From NCBI RefSeq assembly GCF_022539505.1, contig NC_061511.1, forward strand, positions 30,638,620 to 30,702,619: DNA of 64,000 nucleotides. The letters run 5' to 3'. The position numbers and the translations under genes are program-made. The stretch comes from Lolium rigidum (lineage: Eukaryota > Streptophyta > Magnoliopsida > Poales > Poaceae). The stretch's first letter is position 1; every line of letters begins with the position of its first letter. Shown one piece after another: positions 22,091 to 33,064 of this stretch. A model generated the notes under the pieces. It was given only the letters and a program-made list of their open reading frames with translations, made no database searches and had not been told where the DNA came from.

Positions 22091-22239
22091 AAGAAGTGAG
22101 CCTAGCTCACTTGGTTAGGGAAGTGGATGTACTACCCAGCCACCCAGGTTCAAGTCTCCAGGGACGCGAATTTGGGTTCTTATTATTTAAAAACAAAATC
22201 ATTGTAGGGGCTTCCCCTACCGTATTCCTTTCAAAAAAA
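22091..22239 (+). mobile_element. tRNA-derived SINE
   Basis: A 149-base element ending in a short A run, flanked by a perfect 15-base target duplication, aactagccttgggat (22076-22090 and 22240-22254). It has a box A-like TAGCTCACTTGGTTAGGG (22103-22120) and a box B-like GGTTCAAGTCTCC (22148-22160), the internal RNA polymerase III promoter of tRNA genes. The body ends cgtattcctttc before the As. It depends on LINE enzymes. It lies inside the solo LTR, so it is younger than that LTR. Confidence 0.9.
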
Positions 22240-22254
22240 AACTAGCCTTGGGAT

Positions 22255-22686
22255 CAATCACTAGGGGTGTATTTGCGCATATCCATGGCTACACCTATTT
22301 ATGACTCCTCTTTAGAAGAAACAATAAAAAAAACTATCCTTGTGCTTCACTAATTATGACAACATACAGATGAAGTAGAAATTTGCTAGAGCACTTACTC
22401 CCTTGAGTTACTACACTTCACTCCAATTCATCTCATTTTACTTTATTGCACTTTACTTGTCTTGCATTTTACTCTTTGCATTTTAATTTCAGCACTTGTA
22501 GTTTCATAGTGAAAACCTCACACACACACACACACACACCATATCTCCTAGCTTTGCATATAAAGCCATATAAGTGGGTTATAGGGCTTTAGAGAATAGT
22601 TAGTTTACCTTCAGCTCCTCATGGGTTCGGTATTCAAATACTTATCGAATTGTACTTCGGTGATCCCCTACACTTGGGGGCTATCA
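22255..22686 (+). repeat. Athila-like LTR, 3' end
   Basis: Last part of the solo LTR. It contains ttgcactttacttgtcttgc-type low-complexity sequence, a (CA)n run and the terminal 150 bases shared with 3717-3885. It ends CTATCA. Confidence 0.6.
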
Positions 22687-23532
22687 GGCGCATAATAAGG
22701 CTAAGTCAAAGTACACATAGAATAAATATTGAAGGAGTTCAATATGAAATGTCAAGAAAGTGTTCTTGTCGTGTGGAGTTTTAACAAGACTTGTGTGTGT
22801 TTGATGCTCCATGACTAAAAACATGTGAGTGATTTTAAATTATAAATGCCATGATATGTATACAATCAAATGGCATGTGCGCTAAAGTGTTACGAGCATA
22901 TACAAGAGTGATTCATGTAATGATCATTGGACAAAAGTAAGAATATCCCTAATTTCTTTAGAAGAATTGAGGATATAGTTTTGTATGCGGTAGTGACAAA
23001 CAAATCATTGTAATGTGTTACACCAATACTAGTTTAATCACATATACAAATGAATTTCAATCTCAATTAGGCTAATTGTTTATTGAAAGGTGGTACAATG
23101 GGCTAGAAGAAGTTTATGATGTGTTAGATGAGTTCTGTATATTGTGACGGATTCTTCAAACGAAAGTTGAGTATATTATTGTTTTGACAATGAATAAGAA
23201 GGGTGTTGGCGTCAAGGAGTTCTTTTCGAACTTGGTGTAGTTCCAAGAGTGTCAGAAATGTGAAGCTATATTGTGTGTGACAATAATGGTAATATATTTC
23301 AGACCAATTAAATAAGATTTCGCAGAAGACCAAACATATACAATGCTGGTTCATTTGAAATGAGTTATGCGAGGAGATGCAAATGAATTGCAAAGTACAT
23401 ATGGTTCACAGTGTGCTAGATCCGTTGGCTAAAAATTCTTCCATAAGCAAAACCTGGTAAGCACCAGAAGGCCACGATGTTAGATCTTTACAAATGTGAA
23501 ATAAATTATTGACTCTAGTGCAAGTAGGAGAA
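22687..23532 (+). pseudogene. Angela-like copia 3' internal remnant
   Basis: Decayed continuation of the copia element after the solo LTR. No intact frame remains. Strings such as gggctagaagaagtttatgat and gacaatgaataagaaggg look like the 3' internal part of Angela-type elements. It ends in actctagtgcaagtaggaga, a polypurine tract, directly before the LTR at 23533. Confidence 0.6.
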
Positions 23533-25246
23533 TGTTGTAAATATTTTCTGGAGGAAATAATAATATAGTTATTACCATATTTCCTTTTTCATGATAATTT
23601 TTATACTTCATGCTAGAATTGTATTAAGCAGAAACATTAATAATTGTGTGGCTTGTAGACAACACCATGTCCATAGTAAGCCTCTACTACACTAGTCCAC
23701 TGGTTAATGATGGTTAAGGTTTCATAACCATAGACATGTGTTTTCAATTAACAATGGTATCATATCATTAGGAGAATGAAATGATGGACAAGACCTAACT
23801 AAGCAAAGCAATACGATCGTGTCAATGTTTAATTGTTGTAGCTTTCCAATGTCAAATATACCAATCCTTAGACCATGAGATTCCTTCGTACCGGAAGAAT
23901 ACTTTAAAGGCTTCAAATGTGACTTCATAATTGGGTGATCATGAAGGTGTATCTGGGTATCTCAAAAAGTACTTGGTGGGTGCTATGTATCAAGAGTGGA
24001 ATTTTTCCATCCGTGTAGCGGACATATATACTCAGGGTCCATTCAGGTAATGCACATGCTATATCGCTTGCAAGCATGTGACTAATGAGTTAGCCACAAG
24101 TGAATGATGTGTTACAATAGGAGTAAAGAGTACTTCCTAGTAACAAGACTGAACTAGGTATGATGATACCGATGATTGAATCTCGGGAAATTAAAATATC
24201 GCGAGACAAAGGGAATGGAATATGGGATTGTCTGAATCCTTATCATCGTGGCTCAAGCGATAAAGATCTTCATTGAATGTGTGGGAATCATTATGGAAAT
24301 CCAGGCCCCACTATTGATCATTGAATGGAGAATTGTCTCGATCATGTCCGCATATTCTCGAACCCGTAGGTTCACACACTTAACGCTTGATGACGCTAGA
24401 TTACAAATGACATATTCATGATGGTGAAACCGAAGGTTTATTCGGAGTTCCGTATGGGATCCAGGACATCACGATTAACTTCTGAATGGTCTAGAGTTGA
24501 ATAAAAACATATGAGAAAGTACTTTTAGGGTTACTGGAAAAGTTTTCGATTTTTTAGTATTGTACGGGAGGTTCTAGAAGGTTCCGAAGGGTACTACAGT
24601 GGGACCCACCTGTCCTGGACGACCCACGTGGACCGAAGCGGGTCACACATGCCCACATGGGCCATGCACAACAGCCCCCCAATGCCCATTTGGCTGGATC
24701 AACTGGATAGGATCAAATCCCTTCAAAATAGGGGGTTAACTTGGGGGAAAGTTTTCCCCCTTTTTGTCCGACCCTAGCGCTTGGAGGAGGGGCCAAGGCT
24801 GACCCCCTCCCCATGCCTATACAAGAGGGAGGGGAGGGCTGGGGCGCAACATATCATCCATGGTCGCTTCCTCCCTCCTCCTCTCCATAGACGCTTAGCG
24901 AAGCTCTGCTAATATTTTCCCATACCTCCAGCACCACCACGCCATCGTGCTGCCGGATTTGATCTCATATACTACTCCCTCTCTCTTTCGATATCAAGAA
25001 GAAGGAGTCTTCATTAAGATGTACGTGTGCATAACTTGGAGGCACCGCTCATTGCGGTGCTGATCAGATTGGGTCCCAAAGAGAACGACTACATCAACCA
25101 CGTTGTAAAACGCTTCCCCTTAGCAATATTGATCTCTTTCTAGTTGCTTGCATCTTCTTAGATTTGATCTTGTATCATGGCTCTTCCTAGATTGAATCTT
25201 GGTTTTGGTCACATCTCGTAGGAATTTTTCTATGTTGTGAATCCCA
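23533..25246 (+). repeat. Angela/WIS-like copia 3' LTR
   Basis: A 1.7-kb LTR, the usual length for Angela/WIS/BARE-type LTRs. It begins TGTTGTAAATATTTTC and ends near gaatccCA. Shared landmarks with that family include catcattaggagaatgaaatga, ccgatgattgaatctcggg, cgaacccgtaggttcacaca, a TATA-like gcctatacaagagg near 24815, and the 3' gtaggaatttttc. It is clearly diverged, so the copia element is old. Confidence 0.75.
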
Positions 25247-25900
25247 TCAGAGGTGGTCGTCGTCGCCAGAGGTTGTCACCGTCGCCGGAGAGGAGGTGGT
25301 TGCCGTCACTGGAGAGGAGGTGGCTGCCATAGCTGGAGGTGGTGGTCGCCGAAGGGAGCAGCTCAGGGTCCCGAGAGGGAGGTAGAGGGTCGGCATCGGA
25401 GGGTGGGAGAGATTGGGGCGCCGGAGGGAGAAGGTGAAGAAATGGAAGAATGGAGAATAAGAGGAGAGGAGAAGGCAGAGAGGAGAATGAGGGGAAACTG
25501 TGTCAGCGCACCAGCCTCTTCGTACGTTGGCGGGATGTGCAATTTTTCATTTTTTTCCCTAAAACCTTAGAAAACTACTATTACCTTTTTGCTTTTTAGG
25601 AATCCAAAATTTCATTAAATGGCCATAGGTCGTTGAAATCGGATGTAACTTTTTCTATCAATTCATGCTCATACGAAAAACTTTTTCATCGGACGTCGTA
25701 TGCGAATTCCAAAGCCGTTTTACCAAAACATGGAGCCATTTTGCAAATTTTGTCCAAATTCATGTTTGTTATTTTTTCTAAAAACTATAACAAATAACAC
25801 ATGAACTTCTCGAAGCATTTTAATATTTTAATTTTCTATAATTTTCTTCGAAAGCAGAAAAGGTGATCCACGGGGAAGGCATTGTTTTCGGAACTCGGAC
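25247..25900 (-). repeat. CACTA-derived fragment
   Basis: On the minus strand, 25600-25885 resembles 56690-56940 and 3346-3590 (cgtccgatgaaaaag, aaaatggctcc, ttttctgctttcg). The adjoining part at 25250-25530 is pyrimidine-rich with repeated ccggcgacg-like units, comparable to 57100-57310 of the CACTA element. A 105-codon plus-strand frame here is low-complexity and probably not real. Confidence 0.5.
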
Positions 25901-26168
25901 CTTTTCTAGGGTGAAAACATAAGATCTTAGATCGGGCAAAGATAACTCTTTTGCATTGTTATCTTCTTGGAGGTTTTTCTTTTGGAGAATCTATTTTGTA
26001 GGTCGGATATTGTCTTTTCATGGTGGTTAGGTTGTTGTTGTTCTAAGTGATCGGCCACCGTGGCAGTTTTTTTTGCTATGTGCATCCTTGATATCTTTAA
26101 TGGTGCAGATGATGGATGTGTAATGTATTGGTATATTCGTGATATTAATATTCCATTTGCCGTTGAAA
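25901..26168 (+). mobile_element. Possible LINE 3' end
   Basis: AT-rich sequence with gctatgtgcatccttgatatc, tggtgcagatgatggatg and ggtatattcgtgatattaat, ending in gttgaaaaag. This resembles the 3' untranslated end of cereal LINEs. No poly(A) tail or target duplication is clear. Confidence 0.3.
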
Positions 26169-26205
26169 AAGAACTCACCAAGGCATAATTAATTGTGAGG
26201 TAAGA

Positions 26206-26950
26206 ATTATCGACCCATTTCTCTTATTAACAAACAAGAAAATCTTCGACCCTGGAGATGTTCTGAAGCCATTGATTGAAGGGAAAAGCTAACGGAAAGC
26301 GCCGCATAGATCAGGCTTCCGTGCGACGTCTCGTTAATAGAAAATAATTGCATCGCGCCCCTATAGGACCGAAGCAGGCCCACACCGCACCCTATCTTCT
26401 TCTCTGGCACACACGCGCGCCCAACTACCATGGGGAGCAGCTCTGGGGAGCACCCTCAACACCACCGTGGTGAGGCCGCCGTCGAGCACGGCCGAGGGGA
26501 GGCCGCCGCCGAGCACCGCCGCGGGTGGCGCCTCGCCGGGAGAGGTGGAGGAACGCCGCATCGAGGCCGCCGCGGGTGACGCCTCGCCGGGAGAGGTGGA
26601 GGAACGCCGCCCGGAGGCCGCCGCGGGGGGCGCCTCGGCGGGGGAGGTGGAGGAACGCCACCGGGTGGCCGCCGCGGGTGGCGGCGAGCACCGCCGTGGG
26701 TGGCACCTCGTCGACGGAGGTGGAGGAACGTCACCGGGAAGCGCCGTCGAGCACTCCCCCGCGGATGGCGCACACGCCAGATAGGCCCTGCGCCGGGAGG
26801 CATGCGGGGAGGTGGTCGCCGTCGGCAACCATCTGGGAGGCGCCGCGATGGGAGGGCATCTTTGCCATGGAGCTACCTGCGTGAGAGACAACATCTGTTC
26901 ATTTGTGCTGATGAACACATGAAACTTGGACATAATCGCCAGATTAATTA
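26206..26950. repeat. GC-rich block with 51-bp tandem repeat
   Basis: 26516-26720 contains about four copies of a 51-base (17-codon) unit, including gtggaggaacgcc and gcctcgccggga. Both strands are open across it because the period is a multiple of three (minus 26361-26987, plus 26467-26784). The minus frame reads RRSSTSPGEAPPAAA-type repeats. I see no domain and cannot say whether any frame is translated. It may be the 5' exon region of a repeat or a decayed gene. Confidence 0.6.
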
Positions 26951-28186
26951 GGTCCCTAGTTGCCAGAATAATCACGAGTAATTCCATGATTAATTGGCAG
27001 CAATTTCCATATTAGTTAGATCCTAGCTGGTATATTGCTAATTTCCAGATTACTAGATATTCTAATTGCCAAATTACTTAGGTTATGATTCCAGATTAAT
27101 TTGTAGTAGCTGCCAAATTTAAAAGACTCCAAATGGCTGGATAATTAGTGCATTTCTTTTCTGGTTAATTAGTGCTATTTTGCCAAATTCATAATCGTTA
27201 CTTAGTGCACTTTTGCTTAAAACCTGTCAACTAAGTAAAATTTATCTGGTAGTCACTCCCAGTTAATCTGGCAAGTGTATTACTGTAGTAGTTTCTAATC
27301 CGCATCAAGTGGTTACCAATTCTTAGGCAAGCAAATATGAGTACAGTACTTTTCTTCGGTGATTGCTTTTTTACCGTGTCTCATTTCTGTGCAAGATTTA
27401 CAGCGACCTGTGAATGAACGATGGTGTCAATCAACGAAAGAAAAAGTTTGCTGAAACGTAGCCCGGGTGCTTTTGACCTGCCGATGGTCTCCATGCCACA
27501 AGAAAAGATGCGTATGGCCCAGCACACTGCATGGTATGGTGGAGTAGAAAGCTTTGCAGTGTCAGGCTATTAGCGACAGCCTAGATTTTTTTTCACCCGA
27601 GAATCCAATCGAAAACCTGAGCTGTCAGCAGCCGCCGCACGGAAACGAAAATATGCGGCGCCGCTGCGTAGGCCGGTCCTTGATTGAACCATAGAATTGC
27701 GATTTATACTCCTTTCCACAAAAAAAAATGATGCCCACGCATGTGGAAGAGCGTGATGAGCCTGGTCTGAAGATGCGAGTGCAACGCTATAATTTTTTGT
27801 CAAAGCTGTTTTTTTAATGTTTGATCAAATATATGTAAATGTTGACACTATTTTCTATATAGTTGATCAATTTGAAATACCCAAAAAAAACTATAGCCAT
27901 TTTATTTTCTAAAGGAAGGAGTGGTACAACTTAGCATGAAGTAGTACAGTATCAGAATCTCCAACTCCAGCATGAAATTCGAATCTGGCATGCTCGATAA
28001 ATCGAGCCGCCGGAAGCAAAACGAGCGGCAAAACGAGGCCGAGCCAAACGTGCTAACTTTTCGCGCCCCGCGCCTCAAAATCAACCACCAACGTATGTGA
28101 TAGAATTGGAAAGAAACATTTTGCGGTACCCGTGAGCGGCAACCGCTCGAACGGTCGGGACGCGCTTCACTCCCGCCCCTTCGCCA
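26951..28186. other. Intergenic, AT-rich
   Basis: 26930-27300 has a loose recurrence of ttgccagattaattag-like strings. 27790-27900 looks like a worn Stowaway-type MITE (tgtttgatcaa, gttgatcaattt). No coding sequence is recognised. Confidence 0.4.
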
Positions 28187-28196
28187 CATATATGAA
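28187..28196 (+). promoter_or_regulatory. TATA-like element of the 28306 gene
   Basis: cacatatatg lies 110-120 bases ahead of the chosen ATG, in a setting (ttcgccacatatatgaaccc) typical of grass core promoters. Transcription would start near 28220. This is inferred from position only. Confidence 0.45.
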
Positions 28197-28305
28197 CCCC
28201 TCTCCCACCGTCGCAGTTGCCACCACTCACCACTACCCTTCATCGATCTACTCTACTTGCTTGTCTTTTCTTGGACGTACGCGTGAACTCCACCTGCGAG
28301 TCGCC

Positions 28306-30408
28306 ATGGCCGGAGAGGACTTCGACGTCGACTGTTTCCTCAACCTCGACGCCATGGACGAAGAGATCTCTGTGGAAGCTCTGCTGGAGGCCGCGGACGC
28401 GAACGCCCAACTGCAACTGGATCCGGCGACTCTCGGCCAGCCACTTACGGTGCCCAAAGCTCAGGTATTTCCCGATGTCCAGGCCACGGCTTCTCTGATT
28501 ACGCTGCTGCTTTATTCTCAGGTCCCGACGTCGCCGCCCGTCCATCACCAGCAAGCCCTGCCAGAGTCGTCGTCGGCTTACGGCTTTGACGAGCAGATAA
28601 TAATGCAGGCACCTATCACCCACGTCAATCACCCCGATGTCCAACAGCATCTCCAGCACCCTCAGGCCCCCGTCCAACACCATCAAATGCTGGTTGGATC
28701 GGGCTTTCACGATCAGATGCACATGCCGGCGCCGATCCCTCATTTTAAGACAAATATCCAGGCGGCGGCCTCAGATCAGGTGCCGGAGAAGGACGTAATA
28801 CTCCAAAAGTTTCTTGACGAGTCGACATTGGCGTTAGACTTCCACGGCTTCGACGAGGAAATGTTGATGACGGCCTCGGAAGATGAGGAAGAGTTCCCAG
28901 ACCTTCCGTCTCCTGACAGCTTCCCCATGTATGATATCGACGAGGCGTTCATCAGCGACGAAGTAAACCAAGCCGACGCCAATGTTATCCCATACCATGG
29001 CCCCATGGAGGACGAGGAAAGGTTCGTGCCGCTTGCGCCAGGACGACTGCAGTGCGGCGACTGCCGTGTCGTCAGGCAGATCAGGGTCCAAACTGGTAAG
29101 CATGTATTATTTCTACCGCTCTTAATATATTACAAGACTGGCCGCAACATTTGTTCATTCCTTGACAATTTTCTACATGTAATTTGGCAGACACAGAAGA
29201 AGGGCTCATCCGTCTCCACGGTGCCACCAATGGAAGGTTTGAACATGCGATCCTTGATCGCAGATACATTGGCAATGACAGTGAGGCTCCTAGGGCCGAA
29301 CGGCTGTATGTGGAGTAAGTGTCTCACACACATTCATGGTTTACAATTTACTCGTGAACTAATTGTGTCCCTGAGATGGCATACGTACGCACATCAGCAA
29401 CTCCAATCTCGTATCGTTAATTCGTTATATGTTTTCAGTTTCAGTCGGCGCACAGGCGAGTGGGTGCTCAACTTCATTGCAAACATTATTTGGTCGCTGA
29501 AGAACGAGACGGTAGGGGTAGTGGAGGACTCCGGCGAACCAGTTAACACGCCTCCAATAGTTAATGACGCGTACCAACTAATGGAAATTGCAATGCTGAA
29601 GATCATAGACTCCACTCCAGAATATGGTTAGTACATATCCGTGTATATATTTGGAGCACACGACCCATTTGTAAACCAACATTTCTAATTGTTGCATGTG
29701 CCGCAGCTCAAATGCCTGGTGCGCTATCTCTGCCTCGGGCTGCTCAGCCAGCGCCGATGCCACCACCACCACCTCTCACCACTCAGCCTGCACCGGCCAT
29801 GGAAGCCGCATCAGATGCCAATGTCTCGCATAAAATAATAAAGCCTGATATTTTTGAGTCTCGTCCATTTGTTAGAATAGAACAGTCCGGTGACAGTGCT
29901 AGGGTTCACTCAACTAGGCAGCAAGAGAGAAGAGAGGAGCAGGAGACACGACAGTACCTGCATGACCTAAAGGAGAAGGCTCAGATGGATTTGGATGTGC
30001 AAAAGCAAGCTCTCGCGGTCAAGAGGTTTTGCCGTAAGAAGCAATGGACATATAGGTTGAACCTGGTAAGTACATACATGCAGTTCCTCCGCATATCATA
30101 TCTTATATATTACTACATTAGTAGTATGACAACATATAAATTCCTTATCTATCATTTGGTTTTCTCTGCAGATTAAGAGGATCAACAAAAAAATCATTAA
30201 AATGGAGAAGAGAGCACTTACATACCCGCTGAGTAGACTGCTGAAAATTAGAGATACCTTCGACAAATTAGTCGTTGAGAAAGAAAACCTTGTTGCTCAC
30301 ATCACTACGGCTATGAATAACGAAAGGGGGAACAAAGGAAGCTATCGTGCCGGCAAAAATGACGACGAAGCTGGTCCCTCTAGCACCAAAAAGGTTGGTG
30401 TATTATAA
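28306..30408 (+). CDS. Uncharacterised plant protein, five exons, about 565 aa
   Basis: Exons by consistent GT-AG sites and frame: 28306-29095, 29191-29314, 29439-29626, 29707-30065, 30172-30408 (1698 bases). The start is MAGEDFDVDCF at 28306, in a good context (tcgccATGgcc) behind a TATA box. The N-terminus is acidic; residues 80-160 are His/Gln/Pro-rich; an acidic patch follows (SEDEEEFPDLPSPDSFPMYD); then comes a CGDC pair. Exons 2-3 encode GLIRLHGATNGRFEHAILD and RRTGEWVLNFIANIIWSLKN, the least biased part. Exon 4 has a Pro-rich stretch then a Lys/Glu/Arg-rich coiled-coil-like region (RQQERREEQETRQYL); exon 5 is a basic helix. I recognise no domain; acidic plus coiled-coil content suggests a nuclear or regulatory protein, but that is a guess. 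A splice to 30544 would change only the last residues. A broken copy of exons 3-5 lies at 33065. Confidence 0.72.
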
Positions 30409-31850
30409 TATAATATATGATCACTCTAATTCAAGTACACAGTCCTTAGTCCGATAACTATAAATCTTTCAAAAGTATGATTGAAGGTATTTTCATATGT
30501 CGTCCCCCTAATGGTATTAATAAACTCGTTGTCTTTTTGCAGCTTTGAAGATATTGAGCAAAAGATAGGACAAGGACTCAAAACTCTTCCATCATTGACA
30601 AGCTTATGGGCAAGGCTGCTGCTATCAGCTCTAAAGATACCTATAGTTGATCATATGTTGCTCTCTTTTGGAGTTTGTCCGCTGGATCACCTCGGAGTGG
30701 CTGTGGGGCCACTTCTCTTTTGCTACTTCCCGGTCTTTGGTCCCTTGGCGCTATATGAATTAAGCCAGGTTCTCAAGACTTTTATCTAAAAAATTCTTTC
30801 AAATATATGGATGATAAGTAAACTTGTATATAGCTCTCTTGTTAAAGATGTAATAATGTAAGCCATTTATACCACTATATCACTATATGAACTTTTACAA
30901 TGGCCCAAAACAATTGTATGAGCAATTGTCCTCAAGTCTATTATTATGAAATGCCACTCAAGGACACACAAAACAAGTAGAGTGCACTACAAGGCTAGAA
31001 TATCTTCATAATCTTGTTTATATCTTACTCAATTGTCATGCTTTACTGGTTGAGTTTGAAAACCTTCTTGGAAGTTGCAACCAATGGCGTTGACCCTATG
31101 TGGCGGCAGGTTAAGATGGCATGCATCTTGTATCTACTGCCTTTGAAAGTTCCATGTTAATCTTACAAAAATTGTTTTAATGATTGTCTACATAATATAT
31201 CAAATCATTTTTGGCGCATCACATTTAATAACAATATTTGGTAGAGGTGTTTATCGCAACATACCAAAATCAATGGCCTTCTACCAGTAGAACAATTTTG
31301 CTTGTATGTATGTCTAATATCTATACCAATCCACGAAAAATGTACAAATAATTAGATTCTTCCAAAGATATGCTAATATTGTACAAATTTTACGATGAGA
31401 CCAACAAATACAACATCAATAAAGTGCCATCTTTTTCGTTACTTACATTACATACTCTAGTTCACCCTTGACGATGACACAACTAGAATATAATGTGTAT
31501 GTATATATAGGTCTAAAATATTGGAAAAACTCAAAAGCGTACATATCTTCCCTAACTAAAGATATTGCATGTCTAACACTACAATAAGTTTGTCCCTATC
31601 TTCAGATTTTTACAAACTTTCGTATGTACTACGAATGAAAATCACTAGATCGTGCAGATTATCTGCACAGAGTTAATGACATGCAATACGGTTTAAATCA
31701 AAATATTGTGGTCTACATCCATCATGACATTTACACTTGATATGTTGTCGCGTTGTGACATGAGGGGAACTAACTCTTAGCGTGTGATATAAAAATAGTC
31801 GTGGTTGAGCTGGGCGTCCTTGCGTCAGGACTCAGGAGGCATAGACAATA
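30409..31850. other. 3' flank of the 28306 gene
   Basis: 30409-30860 probably includes the 3' untranslated region; possible 3' splice site ttttgcag at 30536-30543. A 102-codon frame at 30481-30789 spans that splice site and is not convincing. The rest is AT-rich with no recognised element. Confidence 0.4.
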
Positions 31851-32086
31851 CTACATCCGTTTCAAGAAATAAGGCGCACGCTTATTTCAAGATGAACTTT
31901 GACCATAAAAGTTGAGCAACAAAATCTTGATTATATTATATGTAATTAGCATTGTTGGATTCGTATTGAAAAGTACTTTCTAATGATACTAATTTCATAC
32001 AAACAATCTTTATCTATTTGAAATAATTCTTAGTTAAACAAAAACCACGTAAAACGAGAGCGTCTTATTTCTTCAAACGGAGGTAG
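31851..32086. mobile_element. Stowaway-like MITE
   Basis: The element starts CTACATCCGTTTCAAGAAAT and ends ATTTCTTCAAACGGAGGTAG, flanked by TA on both sides. The 236-base size, TA target and CTNCNTCCGTT ends fit Tc1/mariner-type MITEs of grasses. No coding capacity. Confidence 0.85.
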
Positions 32087-33064
32087 TAGTACGTAGACAG
32101 AGGCAAGGGGAGCCCGGAAGAAGCTTAGTTGGGCGTCCAATGGACCGAGGAATGCATCCGAGATGGACTCGTCGGGGACAAATCCGCCTCAACCAGGAAG
32201 CTTGAAACTGTCAACTCATTAGTCCTCAACCTTGTATAGATTGGGTGTTTTAACCTTGCAAATCGCACATGGGAGGGCTGCTCTATGTTTGTTGCAAACT
32301 AGTTGATTCAACTTCTAATGCAGAATATGGCGTGCAACAACAACATGCTACCCACCACCTCCACATGATCGTCTCACTCGTTTTCTGAGTTTGAACCCTC
32401 CCACTTTCTCTAGCACCTCTGGTCCTATTGTAGACTTGTAGACGATTGACTCCATACCATCGACAAAAAAAATCCAGAGATCTGCCTCTAAATGGTGGGA
32501 CAATTATCATATCACATATCCTGATATTAACACCATTAATTGCTTTGGATCAGTATGAGGCTGGGCTTCACATTGACAATGTGTGTCAGCTAGGCACGAG
32601 ACGAAGTTTCTTGAGGGACTTGATAAAAAAAATTCTGTATAGCTTGTGGCTTTGACCTTTGACCTTCGACAACTGCCAACATCTGATGGACTAAGCGGCG
32701 ATTGTGGAAGGCAAACAGAAGGATATCAATGTTCAACAAGATTGTGTGCATCTCTAGATAAAATCATGTTATATAAATGAGAAAATTACAAATAAATCAC
32801 CATATTTGCGGCTAGGGTTTCAAAACAAACCATCACTTTACGTTAGGGTCTTAAAAAACCACCATTTCAGCGCTACCACGTAATAAAAACACCGATTCAT
32901 CTCTGACGCTGGTTAAATGGCCAATCTGACATGTAGGTCTCACTATCAGGTTGACATGGCACTATGATAATGGTCGGGGTAATATGTTGGATGGGTTCAA
33001 ATTATGGGGCATTTTTTAATTTTTTTGTGGGGAACACTTGTAAGGTATCTTTGTGTCTCAAATC
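32087..33064. other. Intergenic, nothing recognised
   Basis: Mixed sequence between the MITE and the duplicated exons. A cttctaatgcagaatatg string near 32313 resembles a copia RNase H motif (SNAEY) but the surroundings do not support a copia frame. Confidence 0.35.

Larger units (their letters stand above)
5290..22686 (+). mobile_element. Athila-like solo LTR, split by nested elements
   Basis: The outer edges are TGATGCATG at 5290 and cttgggggCTATCA at 22686, giving TG...CA ends. Removing the nested gypsy stack (6063-21591) and the SINE leaves about 1.7 kb, a usual size for Athila-group LTRs. Flanking bases are ggcgt on the left and ggcgc on the right, a target duplication with one difference. 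Copia sequence lies on both sides, so this is a solo LTR inside the copia element. A TATA-like ctatatattg lies near 5859. A (CA)n microsatellite occurs at about 22510-22538. The family call rests on recognising the 3' end, which resembles Athila LTR ends in cereals. Confidence 0.65.

Noticed and set aside
22500..22560. CRISPR-like or satellite array at the (CA)n run and other simple repeats
   Set aside because: These are ordinary microsatellites in a plant genome; there are no spaced repeats of CRISPR form.
26361..26987. 208-codon minus-strand frame
   Set aside because: Openness is due to the 51-base tandem repeat; the ends have no supporting signals.
30481..30789. 102-codon frame as an extra exon of the 28306 gene
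   Set aside because: It spans a 3' splice-like site in the wrong frame. The terminal VGVL/VGAL reading at 30408 is also kept in the duplicate copy, which favours the stop there.
32300..32660. Copia RNase H remnant suggested by a SNAEY-like reading
   Set aside because: Only one short match, with no other copia motif in the right order nearby.
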